Source: Flavobacterium sp.
GTDB lineage: Bacteria; Bacteroidota; Bacteroidia; Flavobacteriales; Flavobacteriaceae
Reading direction: 5' to 3'
Length of the DNA: 64,000 bases
NCBI RefSeq assembly: GCF_024642105.1
Contig: NZ_JAHEBT010000055.1
Location: forward strand, 290,497 to 354,496
A model generated the notes under the pieces. It was not told the origin of the DNA. It saw nothing but the letters and a program-made list of their open reading frames with translations, and ran no database searches. The translations under genes were made by a program, and so were the position numbers. Below, piece after piece: positions 25,401-34,161 of the stretch. Position 1 is the stretch's first letter, and every line of letters starts with the position of its first letter.

Positions 25401-26066
25401 TTAGTTGTGTTGTATTTTTTCTTTGAATAGGAATTTTCCAAAATCAATTAAGCTTTCTAACGGAGCGGTATTCATTAATTCAAAAGACGCTTTTACCGAT
25501 TTTTCAATAAAAAGATCCGTTTTTTCAAAAGAGGCAGAGCTATCGTCTAACCAAAATTTCAAGGTCATCAAAAGCTGGAACCAAGCTGATTCCTGTAAGG
25601 CTTTTTCTTGAATTTGTTGAAATTTCTCTTGTTTCAATCGGTATTCGTCAGAGATAATTCCACTAACAAAATCTTTGAAACCATTTCTTAAGCCAGATAA
25701 TTGCATTAATCCTTGTAATGGATTTTTGTTTTCTTTCAAACTTAACACAACATAACTGCGATTAGCGGTTAATATTTCAAAAAAAGTAAAATAAAAACTT
25801 AGCATTTTACTTTTCATGTCATAGTATTCATAGTCTTTGTCTTTTTCCAATAATGCCAAAGTTTTTTCTAAAAAGAGATTGAAAATTTCTTTTTCTACTC
25901 CTTCAAGCCCGCCAAAGAAGTTGTAAAACTCTGCTTCAGTCAATCCATTTGCTTTGGCAAAATGATATACAGATTTTGGTTTTTCATTGTTTTCAAGCGT
26001 GTCTTGCATGAACATTGAAACTATTTTGTCTTTTGTCAAGGTTGATTTTTTAGTAGCCATTTTCAA
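25401..26066 (-). CDS. TetR/AcrR-like transcriptional regulator
   Basis: 221 residues. A TetR-type HTH occupies about residues 10-60, with FAKANGLTEAEFYNFFGGLE as the recognition region. The rest is a helical ligand-binding/dimer domain of unknown ligand. First gene of the run TetR-ABC1-DUF2805-SDR-folE with zero or one-base spacing to the kinase. Divergent from the TIGR01777 epimerase; the shared 114-nt region holds an 8-bp inverted repeat (26100-26129) that is a natural operator candidate. An ATG two codons downstream (26060) could also be the start. Confidence 0.8.
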   Translation of the reverse strand: MKMATKKSTLTKDKIVSMFMQDTLENNEKPKSVYHFAKANGLTEAEFYNFFGGLEGVEKEIFNLFLEKTLALLEKDKDYEYYDMKSKMLSFYFTFFEILTANRSYVVLSLKENKNPLQGLMQLSGLRNGFKDFVSGIISDEYRLKQEKFQQIQEKALQESAWFQLLMTLKFWLDDSSASFEKTDLFIEKSVKASFELMNTAPLESLIDFGKFLFKEKIQHN

Positions 26067-26099
26067 TTCGTTTTCAAATTAGAGTATAAAGATATAAAA

Positions 26100-26129
26100 T
26101 GTTTAACAAAATAATAAAAAAGTTAAACA
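26100..26129. promoter_or_regulatory. Inverted repeat, candidate TetR operator
   Basis: TGTTTAAC (26100-26107) and GTTAAACA (26122-26129) are perfect inverted repeats separated by 14 nt, located between divergent TetR and epimerase genes and just upstream of the epimerase -7 box. A second near-palindrome around TAAACAAAATATTTGTTTA overlaps it. Confidence 0.6.
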
Positions 26130-26140
26130 AAATATTTGTT

Positions 26141-26148
26141 TATATTTG
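26141..26148 (+). promoter_or_regulatory. -7 box TATATTTG for the TIGR01777 epimerase
   Basis: TATATTTG lies 32 nt before the epimerase start. The -33 position falls in the right arm of the inverted repeat, so regulator binding there would be expected to block transcription. Confidence 0.6.
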
Positions 26149-26180
26149 TAATGAAATTAAAATGAATAAAAAATTCGGTT

Positions 26181-27092
26181 ATGAAAAAAAATGTTGTATT
26201 GACGGGAGGTACTGGATTTATTGGTAAAAAATTGACACAACTCCTTTTAGAAAACGGTTTTTCGGTATCGGTTTTGAGTCGCTCCGCTAAAAAGAATTCG
26301 GATGGTATTTCGTACTTTCAATGGGATGTTGATGCGGGAACAATTGATGAACAAGCCATTTTGAATGCTGATTATGTAATTCATTTAGCAGGGGAAAATA
26401 TTGGCGCTAAGCGATGGACAACGGCTCGAAAGAAAGCGATTTTGGATAGTCGCGAAAAATCGACTGAGTTATTGTATGCTTGTTTACAAAAAAATAATAT
26501 GCAACTCGATGCCTTTATTTCGGCCTCTGGTGTTGGGATTTATGGTGCCATAACTGATGAACTGGTTTGTACAGAAACCACTCCAGCAGCTTCAGATTTT
26601 TTAGGAACGGTTTGCCAAAAATGGGAATCGGCAACTTTGCCTATTCACAATTTAGGCATTCGAACAGTGCAAATTAGGACAGGATTAGTTTTAGGCAAAG
26701 GAGATGGTGTTTTGCAGCAATTGGTTCCTTTATTCAAATATAAATTAGGCAGTGCAATAGGCTCTGGAAAACAATACATGCCTTGGATTCATATTGATGA
26801 TTTGTGTCGTATTTATTTGGCTGCAATCACGAATTTGGAGATGCAAGGACCATACAATGCTGCTGTAAATGATGGAACAAACAACACTATTTTTTCTACA
26901 ACATTAGCCAAAGTATTTGGATATATAATATGGTTGCCTAACGTTCCTGCTTTTGTACTACAATTGGTATTGGGTGAAATGGCACAATTGGTCTTACAAG
27001 GTAGGAGAGTAGCCTCTGATAAAATAGTGAAAACGGGATTTCAATTTCAATTTACTGATTTAGAAAAAGCACTAAAGGATTGTTTATCGTAA
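26181..27092 (+). CDS. TIGR01777 family NAD-dependent epimerase/dehydratase-like protein
   Basis: 303 residues, extended SDR. NAD loop GGTGFIGKK (9-17), then YVIHLAGENIGAKRWT, the substrate segment VGIYGA and the family DUF1731-like C-terminus. TIGR01777 proteins are widespread, of unknown reaction, and often occur with photolyase and carotenoid genes. Single gene, divergent from TetR, and probably part of the same regulon through the shared control region. Confidence 0.9.
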   Translation: MKKNVVLTGGTGFIGKKLTQLLLENGFSVSVLSRSAKKNSDGISYFQWDVDAGTIDEQAILNADYVIHLAGENIGAKRWTTARKKAILDSREKSTELLYACLQKNNMQLDAFISASGVGIYGAITDELVCTETTPAASDFLGTVCQKWESATLPIHNLGIRTVQIRTGLVLGKGDGVLQQLVPLFKYKLGSAIGSGKQYMPWIHIDDLCRIYLAAITNLEMQGPYNAAVNDGTNNTIFSTTLAKVFGYIIWLPNVPAFVLQLVLGEMAQLVLQGRRVASDKIVKTGFQFQFTDLEKALKDCLS

Positions 27093-27097
27093 CAATT

Positions 27098-27637
27098 CTA
27101 TTCTAAAATTAAATCAATATGAGTTTTGACTTTTTTAGAAATTTTAGGTAAAATGATACTTGGAATTTTTATTTTAAAGTCGTCAGTATCTAATTCAAAA
27201 TCAGCTGTGATCTGAATAGTATTGTCTATTTTTTTAAATTTTCCTTTCAAACTAATTGATTGAGTTACACCATGAATTTTTATGTTCCCATTGATAGGTA
27301 AAGTAATTCCTTCTGAAGGAATTTTAGTAAGGTCTAAATTTGTAAAAGTTCCTTTAAAAATAGCTTTTGGATAAGTATCACTTTCCATATAAATTTCATT
27401 AAAATGGGTTTCCATCAACTCTCGTTTAAAATGAAAATCTTTAATTTTTAGTACACATACAATAGTTTTGTCTTCTGAATTTAAGACACATTTCACCGAA
27501 TTATTTATTGCTCTTACTTCTTCAAAAAGTGGAACGGAAGCTTCAAAACTAACGCTTCCTGATTGTGTTGTCCATTTTTCTTGAGCCAACGAAAAACAAC
27601 TAATGAGCAATAATAATATTGAAGTAAATTTTTTCAT
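27098..27637 (-). CDS. YceI-family periplasmic lipocalin-like protein
   Basis: 179 residues with signal peptide (about 1-18, cleaved after SLA). The YceI beta-barrel pattern is present: SGSVSFEASVPLFEEVRAIN, DTYPKAIFKGTF, INGNIKIHGVTQSISLKG and a final DFELDTDDFKIKIPS. YceI proteins bind polyisoprenoid or other long hydrophobic ligands in the periplasm. Convergent with the epimerase gene (5 nt between stops). No own promoter was recognised with confidence. Confidence 0.88.
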   Translation of the reverse strand: MKKFTSILLLLISCFSLAQEKWTTQSGSVSFEASVPLFEEVRAINNSVKCVLNSEDKTIVCVLKIKDFHFKRELMETHFNEIYMESDTYPKAIFKGTFTNLDLTKIPSEGITLPINGNIKIHGVTQSISLKGKFKKIDNTIQITADFELDTDDFKIKIPSIILPKISKKVKTHIDLILE

Positions 27638-27696
27638 AAACCAAAGGAGTTAGTACCTAAAGTTACGAATTTTAATTGTAAACAGGATGGATTTAT

Positions 27697-28245
27697 CTAA
27701 TTTAATTCAATTGAAACATTGTATTTCTTAAGGCTTTCAATAGTTTCAATAGAACTGTAATCAAAAATTTCTTCGTGTAAATCTCTTTCTTTTTTCAAGG
27801 CAATTTGTTTGAGACAATTGCAAAAACGGCGAACTTCCTTTAGATTTGAAATAATCAGTCCAGGAACGGGTACACTATTGCCTTGTTTGTCTTTGGCAAC
27901 CATTGTAAAATAAGAAGAATTACAGTGTTTGATAACTCCCGTTTGAATATTTTCGGCTTCCACTCGAATCCCAATAATCATCGAGCTTTTACCTACATAA
28001 TTGACGCTAGCTTTCATAGTAACTAGTTCGCCCACTTCGATAGGTTTTAAAAAGTTGACAGTATCTACTGAGGCGGTAACACAATAATTTCCCGAAAATT
28101 TTGAGGCACAAGCAAAAGCAATTTGATCCAATAATGACAAAATATACCCTCCGTGAATTTTTCCGCTAAAATTGGTGTGAGAAGGAAGCATCAGTTCAGA
28201 AATGCTGATGTAAGAAGAAGCTACGGTTTTAAAGGTATTGTTCAT
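27697..28245 (-). CDS. Acyl-CoA thioesterase, hotdog fold (YciA/BFIT-like)
   Basis: 182 residues. A single hotdog domain with the helix GGYILSLLDQIAFACASKFS and strands CVTASVDTVNFLKPIEVGE and VNYVGKSSMIIGIRV; the Asp in LLDQ is the usual catalytic acid. It hydrolyses acyl-CoA to free acid and CoA. It follows rmuC by 3 nt, so the two are in one transcript. Substrate chain length cannot be read from sequence. Confidence 0.9.
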   Translation of the reverse strand: MNNTFKTVASSYISISELMLPSHTNFSGKIHGGYILSLLDQIAFACASKFSGNYCVTASVDTVNFLKPIEVGELVTMKASVNYVGKSSMIIGIRVEAENIQTGVIKHCNSSYFTMVAKDKQGNSVPVPGLIISNLKEVRRFCNCLKQIALKKERDLHEEIFDYSSIETIESLKKYNVSIELN

Positions 28246-28248
28246 GGT

Positions 28249-29586
28249 TTATGATTCTAATTGATTTTCGTCTTTGTCGGCTCGATTGATAATAGTGTCT
28301 GGAAGTGCTTTCTTAGCTTTAGCGCCCATTTTTTTCAAACGTTCGACACTGCTAATTAAGTTTCCTTTGCCCTCGACTAATTTATTCATTGCTCCGGCAT
28401 ATTCTACTTTACTTTCGTCGATTTTCTTTCCAATTTTAATTAAATCGGCTACGAAACCTTCGAATTTATCATACAAAGCTCCCGCTTGACGCGCGATTTC
28501 TAGTGCATTTTCTTGTTGTTTTTGATTGGTCCACATACTATCAATAGTGCGTAATGTAGCTAATAAAGTAGCTGGAGTTACGATGACGATATTTTTTTCA
28601 AAAGCCTTGTTGTACAACGAAGTGTCTTCGTTTAATGCCATGGCAAAAGCAGGTTCGATAGGAATAAATAGCAACACAAAATCAGGACTTTCAATTTGGT
28701 ACAAGTCTTGGTAATTTTTATTGCCTAATTGTTCTACGTGGCGTTTGATGGAAATAACGTGTTCTTTCAGGTAGCTGGATTTTAGTTCCTCGTCTTCCTC
28801 ATTGATGTATTTTTCGTAAGCTGTCAACGATACTTTTGAATCGACAATCATTTTTTTGCCATCGGGCAAATTAATAACTACGTCTGGAAACACTCGATTG
28901 CCGTCTGCTGTTGTAAAAGCTTGTTGTACTTCATATTCACGACCTTTTTCTAAACCTGATTTTTCTAAAACGCGCTCCAATACTAATTCGCCCCAATTCC
29001 CTTGCATTTTGCTATCGCCTTTTAAGGCTTTAGTCAAGTTGATGGTTTCTTTGCTCATTTGAAGATTCATTTCGCGTAAGCCAAGAATTTGTTGGCGCAA
29101 AGCCGCGTGGTAATCGATACTTTCTTTGTGTGTGTCTTCGACTTTCTTTTCGAATAATTGAATTTTATCTTGCAATGGTGTCAAGATATTTTGCATATTC
29201 TCCTTATTCTGCTCCGTAAATTTATTCGATTTTTCGTCTAATATTTTGTTGGCTAAATTTTCGAATTCTTTGGTGAATTTTTCCTGAAGCTGTTCTACTT
29301 CTTGTTTTTTTTCTTTGTTGCGTTCCCAAAGATTCTCAAAATCAACTTCTTTTTTGGATAATTGAATAGCCAAACTGTCTTTTTCATTCCGAATGACTTC
29401 CTTTTCGTCTCTTTCTTTTTCTAGCGTTTCTTTGAAATTTTGAATTTGGGCTTGACCCGCTAAAACCTTTTCTTCCAAACTGATTTTTTCGGCTTGCATT
29501 TTGGCAGAGAAAATGAGTTTACCAATGTAAATACCAATGGCTAATGCTACAACAAAAGCAAATAAAATAGGAATAATGGCAGTCAT
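28249..29586 (-). CDS. rmuC: DNA recombination protein RmuC homologue
   Basis: 445 residues. An N-terminal membrane helix (about 5-25) and a long coiled coil (about 30-130, rich in K and E) precede the RmuC domain (about 150-400: ALKGDSKMQGNWGELVLERV, then VFPDVVINLPDGKKMIVDSK). The domain resembles restriction-endonuclease-like nucleases; in E. coli rmuC mutants show more inversions at short inverted repeats. That is notable in a genome window rich in palindromic repeats, but no direct link is shown. Followed by the thioesterase gene. Confidence 0.93.
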   Translation of the reverse strand: MTAIIPILFAFVVALAIGIYIGKLIFSAKMQAEKISLEEKVLAGQAQIQNFKETLEKERDEKEVIRNEKDSLAIQLSKKEVDFENLWERNKEKKQEVEQLQEKFTKEFENLANKILDEKSNKFTEQNKENMQNILTPLQDKIQLFEKKVEDTHKESIDYHAALRQQILGLREMNLQMSKETINLTKALKGDSKMQGNWGELVLERVLEKSGLEKGREYEVQQAFTTADGNRVFPDVVINLPDGKKMIVDSKVSLTAYEKYINEEDEELKSSYLKEHVISIKRHVEQLGNKNYQDLYQIESPDFVLLFIPIEPAFAMALNEDTSLYNKAFEKNIVIVTPATLLATLRTIDSMWTNQKQQENALEIARQAGALYDKFEGFVADLIKIGKKIDESKVEYAGAMNKLVEGKGNLISSVERLKKMGAKAKKALPDTIINRADKDENQLES

Positions 29587-29673
29587 AGAAAGGATAAATT
29601 TAGTAAGGAGTAAAAGTAGGGAATTCTCTGTATTCGCTGCTTTAAAATAATTATTTTTTCTTCAATAATAATG

Positions 29674-29681
29674 TACTTTTG
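29674..29681 (+). promoter_or_regulatory. -7 box TACTTTTG upstream of the pseudouridine synthase gene
   Basis: Matches TAnnTTTG, 17 nt before the start codon; no convincing -33 box. A very short leader. Confidence 0.45.
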
Positions 29682-29698
29682 CCACAAATTGAAACCAC

Positions 29699-30277
29699 AT
29701 GGCGCATCAGCATTTTATTATTCATAAACCGTATGGCTATTTGAGTCAGTTTGTTTACGAATTAAAAAGGAAGAAACGACTTTTGGGAGAGTTGTACCCA
29801 TTTCCCGAAGGAACAATGGCTATTGGTCGGTTGGACGAAGATTCGGAAGGCTTGTTATTGTTGACTACTGACGGTATGATGAGCGAACTCGTTCGCAGTA
29901 AGAAAGTGGATAAAGAATACTATGTGCAAGTTGATGGGGTTATTCATCAAGAAGCGGTAGAACAATTGCAAAAAGGAGTTGAAATAGGTTTTAATGGTAA
30001 AAAATACATCACTAAGCCTTGCAAAGCTTTTTTGATTCATGAAGTTCCCGCTTTTGGAGCAAGAGGGAAGAAGATTCGAGATGAGCGCCACGGACCCACT
30101 TCTTGGCTTTCTATCACCATCAACGAAGGGAAGTTCAGACAGGTTCGTAAAATGACGGCGTATGTAGGTTTTCCTACCTTGCGTTTGGTACGGGTTCGAG
30201 TAGGAAATGTACATTTGAATAATTTACAGGCAGGCGAAGTAGTTGAAGTAGCTGATTTTCAAATAGAAAACAAATAA
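29699..30277 (+). CDS. rRNA pseudouridine synthase, RsuA/RluE type
   Basis: 192 residues. Catalytic core with the conserved GRLDEDSEGLLLLTTDG (43-59), where Asp46 is the nucleophile, plus KEYYVQVDG and RQVRKMTAYVGFPTLRLVRV. The N-terminal S4 domain of RsuA is absent, as in RluE, which modifies U2457 of E. coli 23S rRNA, so RluE-like is the best guess. Followed 3 nt later by trmL on the same transcript, an RNA-modification pair. Confidence 0.92.
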   Translation: MAHQHFIIHKPYGYLSQFVYELKRKKRLLGELYPFPEGTMAIGRLDEDSEGLLLLTTDGMMSELVRSKKVDKEYYVQVDGVIHQEAVEQLQKGVEIGFNGKKYITKPCKAFLIHEVPAFGARGKKIRDERHGPTSWLSITINEGKFRQVRKMTAYVGFPTLRLVRVRVGNVHLNNLQAGEVVEVADFQIENK

Positions 30278-30280
30278 AAT

Positions 30281-30736
30281 ATGTTAAACATCGTATTGGT
30301 AGAGCCAGAGATACCCAATAATACAGGTAATATTGGTCGTCTGTGTGTGGGAACAGAAAGTAAACTACATTTGATTCATCCCTTTGGATTTGTAATCAAT
30401 GACAAGAATTTGAAACGTTCGGGTTTGGATTATTGGGTACATTTGGATGTCACTGAATATCAAAATGTAGACGAATGGCTGAGCCAAATTCCAGATCGTT
30501 CACGCGTTTTTTTGATGAGTTCTCACGCTTCAAAATCGTATTTAGAAGCCGAATTTCAAGATGGAGATTGGTTAGTGTTTGGTAAAGAAAGTGTGGGTTT
30601 AAGTCCTGAAGTTTTGGCGCAGTTTGACAATCATTTAACCATTCCAATGTCGTCCTTGATTCGAAGTTTTAACATTGCCAATTCGGTTGCTTTTGTTGTT
30701 GGCGAAGCCAAAAGACAAATTGGATTGAAGTCTTAG
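30281..30736 (+). CDS. trmL: tRNA (cytidine/uridine-34-2'-O)-methyltransferase
   Basis: 151 residues, SPOUT superfamily with trefoil knot. VEPEIPNNTGNIGR (7-20), VFGKESVGLSPEVL and the C-terminal IPMSSLIRSFNIANSVAFV are the TrmL motifs for AdoMet binding. Methylates the wobble nucleotide of tRNA-Leu isoacceptors. Cotranscribed with the pseudouridine synthase; convergent with the cobalamin ABC operon (5 nt between stops). Confidence 0.94.
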   Translation: MLNIVLVEPEIPNNTGNIGRLCVGTESKLHLIHPFGFVINDKNLKRSGLDYWVHLDVTEYQNVDEWLSQIPDRSRVFLMSSHASKSYLEAEFQDGDWLVFGKESVGLSPEVLAQFDNHLTIPMSSLIRSFNIANSVAFVVGEAKRQIGLKS

Positions 30737-30741
30737 TTTTA

Positions 30742-31527
30742 CTACCCTTTGATGACGAATTTTCCTTTTTCGGCGTCAAAAAAAATGTGTTCGTCTTGAA
30801 ACAAGATGTTGAAATTTCCTTTCATAATTAAATTACAAGGTTGGTCTTGTACCACTGATTCAGGTGTCATAATGATCATTTCGTCACTCAATTGGATAGC
30901 CATATCAATATCGTGTGTCGAAAATAAGATGGACTTTCCGGTTTCCTGAGTCAGTTTTTTCAAGAGTTTTAAGAGCGTTACTTTATGCAATAAATCCAGG
31001 TGAGTAGTGGGTTCATCTAAAATAATAAGAGGTGTATCTTGTGCCAATGCTCTTGCAATAAGTACAATTTGCAATTGTCCATCGCTAATTTCATCATGCT
31101 TTTGATCAGCTAGATGACTAATTTGTGTCAGTTCCAAAGCTTCATTTACTTTGGCAATATCGTCTTCTGTTAGTTTGCCAATCCAATTGGTATACGGTTG
31201 TCTTCCTAAAGCAATGAGTTCAAAAACGGTTAGATTACTGGGAGGTAATTTATCGGTTAACACCACACTTAAATGTTGTGCTAAAGTCAAATTATCTAAG
31301 GAATGAATGTCTTTTTCTTTTAGGAATACTTTTCCCGAAAGAGGTGATTGAATTCCAATTAAGGTGCGTAAAAGAGTTGATTTTCCAATCCCGTTAGCGC
31401 CAATCAAAGCAGTCAGTTTTCCTTTTTCTAAAGAAACAGTAACTTGTGATGCTACAACGGTAGCTTCCTTTTTATTGGAATACCCGATGTTGATGTCTGT
31501 TGCTTGTAAAACAATACTTTTCTCCAT
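30742..31527 (-). CDS. Cobalamin/iron-chelate ABC importer ATPase (BtuD-like)
   Basis: 261 residues. Walker A GANGIGKST (about 42-50), signature ISDGQLQIVLIARALA, Walker B IILDEPTTHLD. Belongs to the FecE/BtuD group that powers type II importers. Its start codon overlaps the stop of the permease gene by one base (TAATG). Third gene of a minus-strand BtuF-BtuC-BtuD set divergent from a riboswitch-controlled TonB receptor, so cobalamin or cobinamide is the most likely substrate, although haem or siderophore cannot be excluded from sequence alone. Confidence 0.88.
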   Translation of the reverse strand: MEKSIVLQATDINIGYSNKKEATVVASQVTVSLEKGKLTALIGANGIGKSTLLRTLIGIQSPLSGKVFLKEKDIHSLDNLTLAQHLSVVLTDKLPPSNLTVFELIALGRQPYTNWIGKLTEDDIAKVNEALELTQISHLADQKHDEISDGQLQIVLIARALAQDTPLIILDEPTTHLDLLHKVTLLKLLKKLTQETGKSILFSTHDIDMAIQLSDEMIIMTPESVVQDQPCNLIMKGNFNILFQDEHIFFDAEKGKFVIKG

Positions 31528-32558
31528 TAGCTCATCATTTTACGTTTACGAATGAGTAACCAAATTACAATTGGCGCACCCAAAATAGAAGTAATGGCAT
31601 TGATAGGAATTACAATTGCCGAATTAGGTAATTGAGAAATACTGTCACAAATCAACATAATCATGGCACCAAATAGTACCGTACTCCAAAATAGGATTAA
31701 GTGATTACTCGTTTGAAAAACTAATTTAGCAATATGCGGCACAGCCAAACCTACAAAAGCAATGGGTCCAGCAAAAGCAGTGATACTTCCTGCTAAAATG
31801 CTGGTGGCTAAGATGATTGTAAAACGGGCTTTAGCATAATTCAATCCTAAACTCTTGGCGTAATTTTCTCCTAAAAGCAAGGTGTTTAAAGGTTTGATAC
31901 TAATCAAACTTAATAGCAACCCAATCAAAACGCAAACAGATAAAATTGCTATCGAAGTCCAAGATAAATTACCTAAAGTACCTAAAGACCAAAAAGTAAA
32001 TTTTTGCAATTGTTCAGCAGTACTAAAATAGGTGAGTGTACCTACCAAAGCGTTGGTTAAACTACCAAACATTAAACCTACAATTAGAATAGCCATGGTA
32101 TCTCGCAATCGTTGGGCAACAGCCAAAACCGCTAATAAAACAGTGAAACTTCCCAAGCTTGATGTGATAACTATTCCGTAGGAAGAGAGCACTAATTCGC
32201 TCACAAAATGAGGTAAGAATGCCGACCCTAAAATGACTAATGCCACCCCTAAACTCGCCCCTGAACTCAGTCCGAGAACATAAGGCCCCGCTAATGGATT
32301 GCGAAACAAAGTTTGCATTAAGAGTCCGCTAATTGCTAATCCCATACCCACAATAATGGCTACAATCGCTTTGGGTAGACGGTAATCCATAATGATATAC
32401 TCCCAAGAAGATTTGCTTGCACCAGTACCTATTAAGCTGTTGAATACCTCTTTTAAAGGGATAGCAACGGCACCTAAACTAATATCAATTAGAAATAGAA
32501 AAACTAATCCTATGCTTAGGAAAAGAAAGAGTAACGTATTTCGGTTGGTTGTATTCAA
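31527..32558 (-). CDS. FecCD/BtuC-type importer permease
   Basis: 343 residues with about ten membrane helices. FecCD signatures: DYRLPKAIVAIIVGMGLAIS near the N-terminus, NPLAGPYVLGLSSGASLGV, LGENYAKSLGLNYAKAR (the coupling loop) and FAGPIAFVGLAVPHIAKLV. Forms the membrane channel with the BtuD-like ATPase. 1 nt after the binding-protein gene and overlapping the ATPase gene by one base. Confidence 0.9.
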   Translation of the reverse strand: MNTTNRNTLLFLFLSIGLVFLFLIDISLGAVAIPLKEVFNSLIGTGASKSSWEYIIMDYRLPKAIVAIIVGMGLAISGLLMQTLFRNPLAGPYVLGLSSGASLGVALVILGSAFLPHFVSELVLSSYGIVITSSLGSFTVLLAVLAVAQRLRDTMAILIVGLMFGSLTNALVGTLTYFSTAEQLQKFTFWSLGTLGNLSWTSIAILSVCVLIGLLLSLISIKPLNTLLLGENYAKSLGLNYAKARFTIILATSILAGSITAFAGPIAFVGLAVPHIAKLVFQTSNHLILFWSTVLFGAMIMLICDSISQLPNSAIVIPINAITSILGAPIVIWLLIRKRKMMS

Positions 32559-32559
32559 A

Positions 32560-33702
32560 TTAATTTAATTTCTCAAAAAAATAGGGACGATGTTGTGGTA
32601 CTAATTCGGGATGAAAAATGGCAATCAAATCTTTCAGTACCCAATCCGGACGAGTGGAAGACCATTCAAAAAATAAAATTCCACCTTTGGCGCCTTTATG
32701 TAATGCGTACGAATATACTTTTTTATTTTTAAACGCGTCAAATTTTGCATAATGCGGATTGCTGTTGTTCATCTCTTTGAGAGAAGAAAAATCACCTGGA
32801 GCGATCCAAAATTCGGCTTTTTGTGCTTTTTCGAGAATCGTTTCAAAAGGCAAAGACAAACTTCCTGTTCCAGTAGTTTTGGACCATAAATAATTGGATT
32901 GCGCTTCTTTGAGAAATAAAGCCATCCAGCTTTCTCCTTGGGGAACAAACCATTGATCTTGGTACATCGCCCCACTTAAAACGCTCGGTTTTTGTTTTGC
33001 TTTTTGGGCCAAAGCCAAAGTAGTTTGAAATTCTTTTTCGATAGTGGAAAAAATCGTTTTTGCTTTGGCATCCAAGCCATACAAAGCACCAAAAAACTTA
33101 ATCCACTCTGCTTTTCCAAGGGGAGATTGCTCGTTCCAGTCGCCATTTAAAAGGACTTTTAAACCGCTCTTTTGTAAATTATCCAAAGTGGGATTGCTAT
33201 TGTTCAAACCAAAACTCACAATGACATCTGGAGCCATATCAATCAGTATTTCGGTGTTTAAGGTTTCATTGGTTCCTACTTCTTTTACTTGTCCAGAATC
33301 AATTCGTTTTCTGGTTTTTGGAGAGGAAATAAAATCAGTATTGGGAAAACCTACTAGGGTATTCTCAACGCCTAATAATTCTAATGCCGGAATGTGTGTA
33401 GTAGAAGTAACCACTACGGATTGAATTGGAACTGAAATTCGAGTATAGTGTTGTAAACTATCGGGAATGATTCCGTTTTTTTCTTGTAAAATATAAGTAA
33501 ATGGTGTTTTGGCATCAGGCCAAGGATGTGTAATCTTAAGAACAGAATACCCTTGATAGTGGTATATTTCTAATCCTTTGGCGTATTGAATTTCGTTTTT
33601 AGCAGTGCTTTTTGTAGCTACTGAATTGGTGCTATTTTGTTTGCATCCGCCAAGTAGCAGTACCGTAAAAAAGAAAATAAATTTTAAAATAAATGATTTC
33701 AT
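32560..33702 (-). CDS. Substrate-binding lipoprotein of the cobalamin ABC importer (BtuF-like)
   Basis: 380 residues. Lipoprotein signal with Cys20 in LLLGGC, followed by a class III periplasmic-binding-protein fold: SVVVTSTTHIPALELLGV, LVGFPNTDFIS, TEILIDMAPDVIVSFGLN and the C-terminal ILFFEWSSTRPDWVLKDLIA. About 100 residues longer than E. coli BtuF, mostly at the N-terminus, typical for Bacteroidota. Delivers ligand to the permease encoded 1 nt downstream. Divergent from the riboswitch and TonB receptor; a TACCTTTG -7 box lies at 33723-33730. Confidence 0.87.
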   Translation of the reverse strand: MKSFILKFIFFFTVLLLGGCKQNSTNSVATKSTAKNEIQYAKGLEIYHYQGYSVLKITHPWPDAKTPFTYILQEKNGIIPDSLQHYTRISVPIQSVVVTSTTHIPALELLGVENTLVGFPNTDFISSPKTRKRIDSGQVKEVGTNETLNTEILIDMAPDVIVSFGLNNSNPTLDNLQKSGLKVLLNGDWNEQSPLGKAEWIKFFGALYGLDAKAKTIFSTIEKEFQTTLALAQKAKQKPSVLSGAMYQDQWFVPQGESWMALFLKEAQSNYLWSKTTGTGSLSLPFETILEKAQKAEFWIAPGDFSSLKEMNNSNPHYAKFDAFKNKKVYSYALHKGAKGGILFFEWSSTRPDWVLKDLIAIFHPELVPQHRPYFFEKLN

Positions 33703-33722
33703 CGCTTTGATTACAAGAAATG

Positions 33723-33730
33723 CAAAGGTA
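33723..33730 (-). promoter_or_regulatory. -7 box TACCTTTG for the btuF-like operon
   Basis: On the minus strand, TACCTTTG follows a TTTG by 21 nt. It is 21 nt upstream of the start codon, leaving no room for a riboswitch in this leader. Confidence 0.55.
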
Positions 33731-33782
33731 GGTGTAAACGGTTTTAAAAATCAAATTTAATTTTTTATCCCAATCTTAGTCT

Positions 33783-33790
33783 TATATTTG
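33783..33790 (+). promoter_or_regulatory. -7 box TATATTTG upstream of the cobalamin riboswitch
   Basis: Perfect TAnnTTTG match placing the transcript start just before the riboswitch and giving a leader of about 365 nt. Confidence 0.65.
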
Positions 33791-34060
33791 CATCCGTATT
33801 GAGGTTGCTTTTTTGTTTTTCAAAATTGCATTAAAAGGGAAGTGAGTGATTGAAGATCGCTGATTAACGATTTTAGATTTTAGATTAACACAACAACATC
33901 TGAAATAGAGAATTCTGCAATCAAAATTCAAAAATCTTACGCTGTACCCGCAACTGTAAGCTAAAAAGCTTGTTGTTATCTACAAAGCCATTGTTCGCCT
34001 TGCGAATGAGAAGGTAAACAACAAGACGCAAGCCAGGAGACCTGCCCATTACATCGAGTA
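33791..34060 (+). ncRNA. Cobalamin riboswitch (B12 element)
   Basis: The leader of the TonB receptor contains the key conserved segments in order: AAAAGGGAA (about 33833), TACCCGCAACTGTAAGC (about 33946) and the B12 box GCCAGGAGACCTGCC at 34032-34046. Boundaries are approximate. Adenosylcobalamin binding is expected to shut off expression of the downstream receptor, probably by sequestering the translation start in this group. The divergent importer operon has no copy, so only the outer-membrane receptor is under direct B12 control here. Confidence 0.93.
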
Positions 34061-34161
34061 TCAAACTTTCGGGAAAAAAGGTTTGGGTATGGGTAATTCT
34101 ATGCTTTTCTCCCCATTATTAGTAAAGTAACAGTACAGCTGTTGCAAAATGTTTAATTTAA

